A DNA stretch of 64,000 nt, from positions 1,550,001-1,614,000 of the forward strand of contig NZ_CP044523.1 in assembly GCF_008831545.1 (NCBI RefSeq), read 5' to 3'. This DNA comes from Halorussus halophilus. Its GTDB lineage: Archaea > Halobacteriota > Halobacteria > Halobacteriales > Haladaptataceae. Positions 34,599 through 42,705 of this stretch are shown here, in pieces (the stretch's first letter is position 1; every line of letters begins with the position of its first letter). The notes below the pieces were generated by a model, which worked only from the letters and a program-made list of their open reading frames with translations, made no database searches and was not told the origin of the DNA. The position numbers and the translations under genes are program-made.

Positions 34599-35741
34599 TT
34601 AGTCGTCGCTCGAATCCAGACCGACTGCGGCGGCCGCATCGACCAGTCCGTAGCCCTGCTCGCGGGCGGAGAGGCCGAGGTCCTCGGCGGTGTTCTGCAT
34701 GTGAGTTCGCGCGCCGGTGTTAGTGTAGCCCTCTGCGGCGAGCAGCGCGCCGACGCCAGAAACGTGCGCCGTGGCGAACGAAGTCCCCGAGAGCGTGGTG
34801 CAACCGCCATCCATGCCTATCGTCGTGATGTCTTGGCCCGGTGCGCACAGTTCGATTTCCGAACCTCTGCTGGAGAAAGACGCGAGTTCGTCGTCCTTGT
34901 TGGTCGCACTGACTGCGATGACCTCCGAGTAGGCGGCCGGATAGCCGACACAGCTATCCGAGCACGGACCGCTTCCGCCCGCGGCACCGACGAGCAGGAC
35001 GCCGTTGTCGTAGGCGTACTGGCAGGCGTCCTTGATTGCTTGCGACCCAGAGCTACCGCCGATGCTCATGTTGGCCACGTCCCAGCCTTGGTCGGCGACG
35101 TACTCGATGCCAGTGGCGATGTCGGAGTACGACCCCGAACCCCAGTCGTTCAGCACCTTCACCGAGTGGAGCGTCGCGTCGGGTGCGACGCCAGTCGTAC
35201 AGCTACAGGACTCACTCGCGCCGATGATTCCGGCGACCTGTGTGCCGTGGCCGTTGTCGTCGTCCCACGTGTAGTTGCACGAGGACCCCGAGCAGTCCAC
35301 GACGGCGTACCCAGAACCGACGTTCGGCAGACACCCGTTGTCACTGTCGATGCCGGTGTCGAGGACCGCAACGTCCGCGCCGTCGCCCGTGTAGCCGTTG
35401 ACGTTCGACACGTCGGCGTCGATTCGGTCGTAGTTCCACGGGAGCGCCAGTGCTTCCATCAGGCCGTTGGCTTCGACGTAGCGGACGTTCGGATTCCTAT
35501 CGAGTGCCGTCGCGGCCTTCTTGGGCAGACGAAGCGTCGCGGCGTCGAAGACGAACTCACGAACGACTTCGTCGGCCGCGTCGAGTGCGGCCGCACGGCC
35601 CGCGCCACCGGAGAAACCGACGTTCACTTCGACGGTGTCGTCGGGGGCGGCGGAAGCGAGACCCGTCGCACCGAGTGCGAGCAGCGAACTACCGGTCGTT
35701 TGCAGGACAGTTCGGCGTGTGATGGATTGTCGTTCTGGCAT
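34599..35741 (-). CDS. Tat-exported subtilisin-like serine protease 1 (divergent member)
   Basis: 380-residue S8 peptidase precursor. Tat signal MPERQSITRRTVLQTTGSSL, then an I9-type propeptide (about 35-105). The catalytic triad is Asp128 (VAVLDTGID), His165 (GHGTQVAG) and Ser321 (SGTSFATAHVSG). It is the most divergent of the five: the oxyanion-hole Asn (AAGN in the others) is Gly256 here (GAAGGSGPC), NHPDL/DHPDL is replaced by DNGCLP, and it holds extra cysteines (CSCTTG, CSGSSCNY, GGCTTL). There is no C-terminal domain. It neighbours the BsuPI-like inhibitor gene. Confidence 0.9.
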   Translation of the reverse strand: MPERQSITRRTVLQTTGSSLLALGATGLASAAPDDTVEVNVGFSGGAGRAAALDAADEVVREFVFDAATLRLPKKAATALDRNPNVRYVEANGLMEALALPWNYDRIDADVSNVNGYTGDGADVAVLDTGIDSDNGCLPNVGSGYAVVDCSGSSCNYTWDDDNGHGTQVAGIIGASESCSCTTGVAPDATLHSVKVLNDWGSGSYSDIATGIEYVADQGWDVANMSIGGSSGSQAIKDACQYAYDNGVLLVGAAGGSGPCSDSCVGYPAAYSEVIAVSATNKDDELASFSSRGSEIELCAPGQDITTIGMDGGCTTLSGTSFATAHVSGVGALLAAEGYTNTGARTHMQNTAEDLGLSAREQGYGLVDAAAAVGLDSSDD

Positions 35742-35761
35742 CAATATTCGACACACGCCCA

Positions 35762-35772
35762 AATAACTAAAA
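35762..35772 (-). promoter_or_regulatory. TATA box of subtilase 1
   Basis: Minus strand CTTTTAGTTAT, centred about 26 nt before the ATG, in an A/T-rich spacer. Confidence 0.5.
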
Positions 35773-35889
35773 GTTAACTATTGATACTATGGAATTTAAT
35801 TGGTTCCGCCGTCGGTAGGTTCTGTGAAAGAAGGTAGGAGTCGCGTTCAGGGGCGGTCGTGGATGACAGACTGGCCCCGCAGATACCCC

Positions 35890-37035
35890 TCACGTACTGT
35901 TGCTCGAATCGAGGCCGAGCGCCGCGGCGGCGTCGAGCAGTCCGGAACCGGACTCGTTCGCACCAAGTCCGATGTCCTCGGCCGTGTTCTTCAGCCGACT
36001 CCGCGCTTCAGTGTTGGTGTATCCGTCGGCCATTAGTTGGCCACCAGCGCCGGAGACGTGCGGGCACGCCATCGAGGTGCCCGAGAGCGTGTCGTACGTC
36101 CCGGCGAGGTACGTCGAGTAGATGTTCGACCCGGGCGCGGCGAGTTCGACCTGTGGCCCCTGCGAAGAGAAACTCGACAGTTCATCGTTCTGGTTCGTCG
36201 AACTCACGGCGACGCACTCGTCGTACGCCGCGGGATATCCGACACAGTCCGTACACGGTCCGTCGTTGCCCGCCGCGGCGACGAGTAGGACGCCCTGTCC
36301 GTAAGCGTACTCGCAGGCGTCTTTCAGCGTCTGGGAGGCACCGCCGCCGAGGCTGAGGCTCCCGACGTCCCAGCCCTGGTCGCCGACGTATTCGATGCCG
36401 GCGGCGACGTCCGAGGTAGTGCCGGACCCCGACGCGGTCAGGACCTTCACGGCGTGGAGCGTCGCTTCCGTCGAGACGCCGACGACGCCCTGGCTGTTGT
36501 CGATGGCGTCGGCGATGCCGGCGCAGTGGGTACCGTGACCGTTGTCGTCTTCCCAGTTGGAAGACTCGATGCCGCCCGTGAACGCGCGGCCCTTCCCGAT
36601 GTTGGCCTCCAGGTCCGGGTGGTTGCTGTCGATACCGGTGTCGATGATGGCGACGTCGGCACCAGCACCCGTCTCGCCGTTGCTGTGAGCGACTTCCGAA
36701 TCGACGCGGTCCTGTCCCCACGGGAGCGTCTGGGCAAGTGCCTCGACGGTTTCGTTCGCTTCGACGTACCGGACATTGGGGTTGTTTTCGAGCCCTGCGA
36801 CCGCTTTCTTCGCCGCGCGGAGCGTGACGACGTCGATAGAGCCGAACTCGCGGACGACGTGGTCGGCCGCGTCGAAGGCGGCCTGTCGGCCACGCTCGGC
36901 GGAAAAGCCGACGTTCACCTCGACGGTCTGGTCGTCTGCGGCCGCTCCGAGCGGACTCACAGCTGTCGTCGCAAGCGATGCACCGGCGACTTTCAGAACG
37001 GAACGACGCGAGATGCCATCGGGTTGGTGTACCAT
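35890..37035 (-). CDS. Tat-exported subtilisin-like serine protease 2
   Basis: 381-residue S8 peptidase precursor with Tat signal MVHQPDGISRRSVLKVAGAS and an I9-type propeptide (VNVGFSAERGRQAAFDAADH to NPNVRYVEANE). The triad is Asp132 (AIIDTGIDSNHPDL), His167 (GHGTHCAGI) and Ser321 (SGTSMACPHVSG), with oxyanion Asn in AAGNDGPC. It has the shortest loop between Asp and His and lacks the CNY(A/S/T)W insert found in the other four, but keeps the GPCTDCVGYPAAY motif. It has no C-terminal domain, unlike halolysins. It has its own TATA box. Confidence 0.93.
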   Translation of the reverse strand: MVHQPDGISRRSVLKVAGASLATTAVSPLGAAADDQTVEVNVGFSAERGRQAAFDAADHVVREFGSIDVVTLRAAKKAVAGLENNPNVRYVEANETVEALAQTLPWGQDRVDSEVAHSNGETGAGADVAIIDTGIDSNHPDLEANIGKGRAFTGGIESSNWEDDNGHGTHCAGIADAIDNSQGVVGVSTEATLHAVKVLTASGSGTTSDVAAGIEYVGDQGWDVGSLSLGGGASQTLKDACEYAYGQGVLLVAAAGNDGPCTDCVGYPAAYDECVAVSSTNQNDELSSFSSQGPQVELAAPGSNIYSTYLAGTYDTLSGTSMACPHVSGAGGQLMADGYTNTEARSRLKNTAEDIGLGANESGSGLLDAAAALGLDSSNST

Positions 37036-37060
37036 AGCAAGCTACCAGTCGCACGCCACC

Positions 37061-37068
37061 TTTATATT
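37061..37068 (-). promoter_or_regulatory. TATA box of subtilase 2
   Basis: Minus strand AATATAAA, 26-33 nt before the ATG; leaderless transcript expected. The spacer 37069-37238 holds no gene. Confidence 0.65.
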
Positions 37069-37238
37069 CTTTCTTTGCACATTTGATAAAAATTCACTGG
37101 AGAAAACATTCTCCGAGTATAAGTTCAGAATTTTCTGCTATCACGGGTTCGATTCTCGGGAGTTCGGGCGAAAAGGGGATGACGCGGCTTCGGGGTCTTC
37201 GAAGACGACGACTCCCAGCGCGGGAGTCGAGGTCGGTT

Positions 37239-38432
37239 CTACGTGCTGTCGCTCGAGTCGAGACCGAGTGCGGCCGCTGCGTCGAGGAGTCCAGCACCGG
37301 ACTCGTTCGAACCCAGACCGATGTCTTCGGCCGTACTCGCCAACTGGTTGCGGGCTTCCGTGTTGGTGTACCCGTTGGCCATCAGTAGCCCGGCGACACC
37401 TGCGACGTGCGGGGTCGCCATCGAGGTGCCCGAGAAGGTGTCGTAGGTACCGTTCGCGACCGAGGAGTAGATGTCCGTCCCGGGCGCGGCGATGTCCACT
37501 TCCGGTCCCTGCGAGGAGAAACTCGACAGGCCGTCGCTGGAGTTCGTCGAAGAGACCGCCATGACTTCGGGGTAGGCCGCCGGGTAGCCGACACAGTCCG
37601 TACACGGCCCGGAGTTGCCAGCCGCACCGACGAGGAAGACGCCGTTGTTGACGGCGTACTGGCAGGCGTCTCGGAGCGCCGAGGAGCCCGAGGACGCACC
37701 GAGGGACATCGAGCCAACGTCCCAGCCCTGGTCGGCGACGTACTCGACACCGGCCGTGATGTCGGAGAACGACCCGCTGCCACACTTGTCGAGGACTTTC
37801 ACGGCGTGGAGCGTCGCGTCCGTCGAAGCACCGACGACGCCCTGACTGTTATCTACTGCGTCGGCGATACCGGCACAGTGGGTGCCGTGGTCGTTGTCGT
37901 CGGTCCAACTGTAGTTACACGTGTTGTTCGCAGGCTTCGCACCGTAGCGACAGCCACCCTTCGTGGAACAGGCGACGAACGACTTGCCGGAGCCGATGTT
38001 TGCGCTGAGGTCGGGGTGGTCGTCGTCGATACCCGTGTCGATGATGGCGATGTCGGCACCTGCACCTGTCTCGCCGTTCGCGTGTGCGACTTCCGAGTCG
38101 ATTCGGTCCTGTCCCCAGTCGAGAGTCTGAGCGAGCGCGTGCATCTGCCCGTTCTCCTCGACGTAGCGGATGTTCGGATTTTTGTCGAGCGCCGTGACGG
38201 CCTGCTTCGCCGCCCGAAGTGTGACGATGTTCAGCGAGTCGAAGTCACGGACGACGTGGTCGGCCGCGTCGAGCGCGAGCGAACGACCGCGCTCGGAGGA
38301 GAACCCGATGTTGACTTCGACCGTGTCACCGGGCTTGGCGGCCGCGAGACCACTGCCAGCGGCAGTTGCCACAGAGGCACCGGCCAGTTTCAGAATGTTA
38401 CGTCGAGAGACACCATTGTCATTACCCAACAT
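37239..38432 (-). CDS. Tat-exported subtilisin-like serine protease 3
   Basis: 397-residue S8 peptidase precursor. Tat signal MLGNDNGVSRRNILKLAGAS; propeptide about 36-105. Triad Asp132, His182 and Ser337 (SGTSMATPHVAG), oxyanion Asn274. Between Asp and His it carries a 13-15-residue Cys-rich insert, CSTKGGCRYGAKPANNTCNY, the longest but one of the array. The mature enzyme ends soon after DIGLGSNESGAGLLDAAAAL, so it is a minimal catalytic domain. Start at ATG complement 38430-38432, preferred to a Met 8 codons earlier because of the TATA spacing and paralogue alignment. Confidence 0.93.
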   Translation of the reverse strand: MLGNDNGVSRRNILKLAGASVATAAGSGLAAAKPGDTVEVNIGFSSERGRSLALDAADHVVRDFDSLNIVTLRAAKQAVTALDKNPNIRYVEENGQMHALAQTLDWGQDRIDSEVAHANGETGAGADIAIIDTGIDDDHPDLSANIGSGKSFVACSTKGGCRYGAKPANNTCNYSWTDDNDHGTHCAGIADAVDNSQGVVGASTDATLHAVKVLDKCGSGSFSDITAGVEYVADQGWDVGSMSLGASSGSSALRDACQYAVNNGVFLVGAAGNSGPCTDCVGYPAAYPEVMAVSSTNSSDGLSSFSSQGPEVDIAAPGTDIYSSVANGTYDTFSGTSMATPHVAGVAGLLMANGYTNTEARNQLASTAEDIGLGSNESGAGLLDAAAALGLDSSDST

Positions 38433-38455
38433 GCGTCTTGACGTTCCATGGCACA

Positions 38456-38465
38456 CCTATAATAC
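38456..38465 (-). promoter_or_regulatory. TATA box of subtilase 3
   Basis: Minus strand GTATTATAGG, about 24-33 nt before the ATG. The rest of the spacer up to 38671 is A/T-rich, with one imperfect inverted repeat near 38587-38655 that could be a 3' end of the subtilase 4 transcript. Confidence 0.6.
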
Positions 38466-38671
38466 TTTCTGAAACGGTATTAAAATATCAGAGATAATTA
38501 CTTCTATGCCTGATTCTTTTAGTAAAAGTAACTAAAAATAGTTTCGGAATGGGGGTTCAGCGCGACAAAATAACTGAATCTATGCACATCCTGCCGCTCG
38601 CCCGAAATCCTCGCTTCGCGTCGTTAGGTTGCGAGACCCGAATTGAGCGGGGGATGTAGACCAGGAGGAGC

Positions 38672-39826
38672 TTACGTGCTGTCGCTTGAGTCGAAACCGA
38701 GCGCGGCCGCAGTGTCGAGCAGTCCAGCACCAGACTCGTTGCTCGCCAGACCGATGTTTTCGGCCGTGGACTTGATCGTGCTACGGGTCTGGGAGTTGCT
38801 GCTGCCGTTGGCCATCAACTGACCACCAGTTCCGGCGACGTGCGGAGTCGCCATCGAGGTACCCGAGAAGGTGTCGTAGCCGCCGATGACCGTCGAGTAG
38901 ATGTCCGTCCCGGGTGCGGCGATTTCGACTTCCGGACCGGTCGAGGAGAAACTCGACAGGCCGTCGCTGGAGTTCGTCGAGGAGACCGCCATGAACTCGT
39001 CGTATGCGGCCGGATAGCCGACACAGTCTGTACACGGGCCGGAGTTGCCCGCCGCGGCGACGAGGAACACGCCGTTGTTCTGTGCGTAGACGCCAGCGTC
39101 CTTGACGGCCTGACTACCACTGCTGGCTCCGAGGCTGAGAGAACCGACGTCCCAGCCTTGGTCGGCGACGTACTCGATACCTGCGGCAACGTCCGAGAAC
39201 GACCCGCTCCCTCTGTTGTCCAGCACCTTCACTGCGTGGAGCGTCGCGTCCGTCGAGACGCCGACGACGCCCTGACTGTTGTCCACGGCGTCGGCGATAC
39301 CGGCACAGTGGGTGCCGTGGTCGTTGTCGTCCGTCCACGCGTAGTTGCAGCTACCGCCGCGACAACTGACGAACGCTTCGCCTGCACCGACGTTCGCTTG
39401 CAGGTCCGGATGGTCGTCGTCGATACCCGTGTCGATGATAGCGATGTCGGCACCACTGCCAGTTTCGCCGTTGGCGTGTGCGACCTCCGCGTCCACGCGG
39501 TCGATGCCCCACGGCAGGGTCTGTGCGAGCGCGTGCATCTGCCCGTTCTCCTCGACGTAGCGGACGTTCGGGTTCTTGTCGAGCGCCGTGACGGCCTGCT
39601 TCGCCGCCCGAAGTGTGACGATGTCCAGCGAGTCGAAGTTCCGAACGACTTCGTCGGCCGCGTCGAGCGCGAGCGAACGACCGCGCTCGGATTTGACACC
39701 GACGTTTACCTCTACTGTGTCGTCTGGCTTCGCCGCCGCGAGTCCAGTTACACTGAGCGTCGCCGCAGACGCACCGGCCATTTGCAGCACCTTTCGCCGC
39801 GAAACACCATTGTCGTTGCGTGGCAT
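38672..39826 (-). CDS. Tat-exported subtilisin-like serine protease 4
   Basis: 384-residue S8 peptidase precursor, Tat signal MPRNDNGVSRRKVLQMAGAS. Triad Asp132, His170 and Ser324, with oxyanion Asn in AAGNSGPC. The Cys-rich insert before the catalytic His is short (SCRGGSCNYAW). The propeptide and body are very close to subtilase 3 (identical stretches such as LRAAKQAVTALDKNPN and VEENGQMHALAQTL), so the two are probably recent duplicates. It lacks one Cys that the others have in the helix after SLGASSGS (DAGVYAQN instead of DACQYA). Confidence 0.93.
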   Translation of the reverse strand: MPRNDNGVSRRKVLQMAGASAATLSVTGLAAAKPDDTVEVNVGVKSERGRSLALDAADEVVRNFDSLDIVTLRAAKQAVTALDKNPNVRYVEENGQMHALAQTLPWGIDRVDAEVAHANGETGSGADIAIIDTGIDDDHPDLQANVGAGEAFVSCRGGSCNYAWTDDNDHGTHCAGIADAVDNSQGVVGVSTDATLHAVKVLDNRGSGSFSDVAAGIEYVADQGWDVGSLSLGASSGSQAVKDAGVYAQNNGVFLVAAAGNSGPCTDCVGYPAAYDEFMAVSSTNSSDGLSSFSSTGPEVEIAAPGTDIYSTVIGGYDTFSGTSMATPHVAGTGGQLMANGSSNSQTRSTIKSTAENIGLASNESGAGLLDTAAALGFDSSDST

Positions 39827-39852
39827 GCGATAGAATAATTCACTATGTATCG

Positions 39853-39862
39853 CTATTAAAAA
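39853..39862 (-). promoter_or_regulatory. TATA box of subtilase 4
   Basis: Minus strand ATTTTTAATA, 27-36 nt before the ATG. The remaining spacer to 40104 is A/T-rich near the promoter and otherwise featureless. Confidence 0.65.
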
Positions 39863-40104
39863 TTTCTTCTAGAACAATTCATTAATTAAACTACTGCAAC
39901 TATCGTAGTTACTTTTCAGCCCGATTTAATCGTGTTCCGCTCCTCGGTATTCGCCGCAGTACGCGTCGAAACTAGTCACACGATGCGCGAACCTCTCGAC
40001 GGCACGCCCACGAACTGAGCATGACCGAGACAACTTGACCGAAACAGTGTGACCGAAACAACGCGATGAACGAGAAAAGACCGCCGTAACGGGGGTCAAT
40101 CAGG

Positions 40105-41295
40105 TTAGTTGTCCGACGAGTCGTGGCCGAGCGCCGCTGCAACGTCGAGCAGACCCGACCCAGAGACGTTGTCCGAGAGACCGATGTCTTCGGCCGTACT
40201 CTTGAGCGTGCTGCGAGCGTCGCCGTTCGTCGCACCGTTCGACATTAGTTGGCCACCAGCGCCGGAGACGTGGGGGCACGCCATCGAGGTGCCCGAGAAC
40301 GTGTCGTAGCCACCAGGCACCGTCGAGTAGATGTCCGAACCAGGTGCGGCGATGTCCACTTCTGGACCCTGCGAGGAGAAACTCGACTGCCCGTCGCTGT
40401 CGTTGGTGGACGCGACAGCCATGACTTCGGGGTAGGCCGCCGGGTAGCCGACACAGTCCGTACATTGACCGCTGTTGCCCGCAGCGGCGACGAGCAGGAC
40501 GCCGTTGTCCTGTGCGTACTGACACGCGTCTCGGAGTGCCGAGGAGCCAGAGGAGCCACCGAGGCTCATCGAAGCCACGTCCCAGCCTTGGTCAGCGACG
40601 TACTCGATACCGGCCGCGATGTCCGAGAACGAACCGCTACCACCACAGTCCAGCACCTTCACGGCGTGGAGCGTCGCGTCGGATGCGACACCGACTACGC
40701 CCTGCGAGTTGTCGTCACCAGCCGCGATACCGGCACAGTGGGTGCCGTGGTCGTTGTCGTCGGACCACGCGTAGTTACAGGCGTTGCCGTTGCCTTGGTA
40801 CGAACAGTCGCCGAAGTAGCCACCGGAGCCACACTCGGCGAACGCCCTACCCGCTCCGAGGTTGGCCTGGAGGTCAGGGTGGTCGTCGTCGATACCCGTA
40901 TCGATGATAGCGATATCGGCCCCGCTACCGACTTCGCCGTTCGCGTTCGTAATGTCTGCGTCCACGCGGTCGATACCCCACGGCAGGTCCTGTGCGAGCG
41001 CGTGCATCGTGCCGTTCTCTTCGACGTAGCGGATGTTCGGGTTCCGCTCCAGTGCCGTCGCCGCCTTCTCCGGCAGGCGAAGCGTGAGCGCGTCGATAGA
41101 GTTGAAGTCGCGGACGACTTCGTTGGCTTGGCTCTTGGCCATCGAGCGGCCACGCGCAGAGTTGAAACCGACGTTCACTTCGACCGTGTCTCCGGGCTTC
41201 GCGGCCGCGAGACCACTGCCAGCGGCAGTTGCGACGGAGGCACCGGCCACTTTCAGTACGTTACGTCGGGAAATACCATTGTCGTTTTCTCGCAT
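40105..41295 (-). CDS. Tat-exported subtilisin-like serine protease 5
   Basis: 396-residue S8 peptidase precursor, Tat signal MRENDNGISRRNVLKVAGAS. Triad Asp132, His183 and Ser337 (SGTSMACPHVSG). Its Cys-rich insert before the catalytic His is the longest (ECGSGGYFGDCSYQGNGNAC then NYAW). The propeptide differs from members 3 and 4 (SMAKSQANEVVRDFNSIDAL, LPEKAATALERNPN), resembling member 1 in the LRLPxKAATAL helix. It is the upstream end of the array. Like the others it has no C-terminal extension; activation is expected by autocatalytic removal of the propeptide outside the cell. Confidence 0.93.
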   Translation of the reverse strand: MRENDNGISRRNVLKVAGASVATAAGSGLAAAKPGDTVEVNVGFNSARGRSMAKSQANEVVRDFNSIDALTLRLPEKAATALERNPNIRYVEENGTMHALAQDLPWGIDRVDADITNANGEVGSGADIAIIDTGIDDDHPDLQANLGAGRAFAECGSGGYFGDCSYQGNGNACNYAWSDDNDHGTHCAGIAAGDDNSQGVVGVASDATLHAVKVLDCGGSGSFSDIAAGIEYVADQGWDVASMSLGGSSGSSALRDACQYAQDNGVLLVAAAGNSGQCTDCVGYPAAYPEVMAVASTNDSDGQSSFSSQGPEVDIAAPGSDIYSTVPGGYDTFSGTSMACPHVSGAGGQLMSNGATNGDARSTLKSTAEDIGLSDNVSGSGLLDVAAALGHDSSDN

Positions 41296-41321
41296 TGCAT
41301 TTGTAACTATCTAGCATGGAT

Positions 41322-41331
41322 GTTAAATTTT
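41322..41331 (-). promoter_or_regulatory. TATA box of subtilase 5
   Basis: Minus strand TAAAATTTAA, 27-36 nt before the ATG, in A/T-rich DNA that also serves the divergent DUF2797 gene. Confidence 0.6.
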
Positions 41332-41451
41332 ATCCACCCGGAAATTCATGTATGTTACTCTCTTGAAACATAATTACATTAAAAATTCTGTGAAAATAAC
41401 TCGGCGGTCCCGAACGGTACGCCTATTATCGGGAAGTCCGTAGCCGCCGCC

Positions 41452-42210
41452 GTGCAAGTCGTCGGCTACGAAACGGGTGCAGGGAGTGAGGACCCACCAG
41501 CGCTGTTGCTATCCGACGGCGAAACGGTTCGAGTCGAACCACTCGAACGCGGTACCGACCTCGCCTACTCGCTGGGCGAGCGCCGCTGTGCGGGCGTCCT
41601 CGACGGCACGGACCACCGAAACTGTCCGCGTCCGAACGCCCCGTACTGCGACGTTCACACCCACACGTGGGTCTGCGCTCGCTGTACGGGCACCTGCCTG
41701 AAAGACGAGATGGACTGCTTCGAGGACCACGCCATCTACCTCGCGGCGTTCGCCCCCGCCACGTTCAAAGTCGGCGTCACCAAGGAGTGGCGACTCGACA
41801 CTCGACTCCGCGAGCAGGGAGCCGACCGAGCGGCCCATCTTCGGACGGTCGAAGACGGCCGCATCGCCCGCCGAATCGAGGCCGAGATAGCCAAGGAGTT
41901 CACCGACCGGGTGCGCGTCCCCCAGAAGATGGACGGCCTCCACCGAGCGGTGAACACCGAGCAATGGGAAGAGGCCCTCGCCGAGTTCGAACCACTGGAC
42001 ACCTTCGACTTCGACTACGGCTTCGAACTCGACTCGCGGCCGGTCGTGGAGACGGTTTCGACCGGCGAGGTACTGGGGACGAAAGGCCGGGTGTTGGTCC
42101 TGAGTCGAGGCGGCACGAACTACGCGGTGGACATGCGCGATTTGGTGGGCTACGAACTTCGGGAGGAGGAGAGCGAGCGGGAGTTGCAATCTAGTTTGGG
42201 TGCTTTCTAG
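41452..42210 (+). CDS. DUF2797 family protein
   Basis: 252-residue protein. Zinc-binding cysteines cluster in the first third (ERRCAGVLDGTDHRNCPRPNAPYCDVHTHTWVCARCTGTCLKDEMDC). A GIY-YIG-nuclease-like strand-helix unit follows (HAIYLAAFAPATFKVGVTKEWRLDTRLREQGAD), as in DUF2797 proteins. A nucleic-acid-related role is plausible; the activity is unknown. The only sensible start is GTG 41452, directly before VQVVGYETG (read as Met). It is divergent from the subtilase array and followed by intergenic element B. Confidence 0.85.
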   Translation: MQVVGYETGAGSEDPPALLLSDGETVRVEPLERGTDLAYSLGERRCAGVLDGTDHRNCPRPNAPYCDVHTHTWVCARCTGTCLKDEMDCFEDHAIYLAAFAPATFKVGVTKEWRLDTRLREQGADRAAHLRTVEDGRIARRIEAEIAKEFTDRVRVPQKMDGLHRAVNTEQWEEALAEFEPLDTFDFDYGFELDSRPVVETVSTGEVLGTKGRVLVLSRGGTNYAVDMRDLVGYELREEESERELQSSLGAF

Positions 42211-42292
42211 CAGTTGGGATGGGTGGAAATAGCTGCTACCCTCAGGACTGAAACTGATTACAGAGCGAAGAAAAAGCGGTGAGCGCGACGAC

Positions 42293-42580
42293 GCTAGCTA
42301 CTCCCGAAACCGATGAGAAACCGCACGGCACCGCAACCGCTCCGCGCGCCATGACCCAAGAACGATTTGGCGCGTGCGGTCGCACCCATGTGGTGCGACC
42401 ATCCGCGCGAGGTCTGCGCGAGCGAAGCGAGTGCAGGCTCGGCAGACAAGCGAAGCGCAGTCGGCCGGTGGATGACTGAGTGACGTGCCCGAAGGGCACG
42501 AACGAAGGAATCGGCTGGGGAGGTGTGTGTCTATTGCGGTGCTGTACGGGGCGGTCTTCTAGGCACCGGGAATAGCTAAC
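42293..42580 (+). repeat. Structured intergenic element, copy B (both termini present)
   Basis: A 288-bp copy with intact inverted termini: GCTAGCTACTCCCG at the left and CGGGAATAGCTAAC at the right. Inside, GGTCGCACC/GGTGCGACC is a 9-bp hairpin (about 42378-42400). CTGCGC-GA-GC-GAA-GC-GA-GTGCAG occupies 42414-42436, a GGCAGAC arm leads to GGTGGATGA, GTGCCC-GAA-GGGCAC follows, then the shared AATCGGCTGGGGAGG and GCGGTGCTGTACGG blocks. It sits between the 3' ends of DUF2797 and purM. The flanks 42211-42292 and 42581-42705 contain no gene. Confidence 0.75.
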
Positions 42581-42705
42581 TGCTCGTGGTCCATCGCAGT
42601 AGTAGAGCCGTTCGAAACGAAATATAGCGTCCGAAAAACCCGACTCAAACCTCCGACTCGACACGAACGTTCAAATACCGAACCGAGACCGACTGCACAC
42701 AGAAC

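Noticed and set aside
34599-41295. Subtilase array considered as part of a mobile island or prophage
   Set aside because: No integrase, transposase, tRNA attachment site or direct repeats at the borders; paralogue similarity is best explained by tandem duplication. The A/T-rich spacers contain ordinary TATA boxes.
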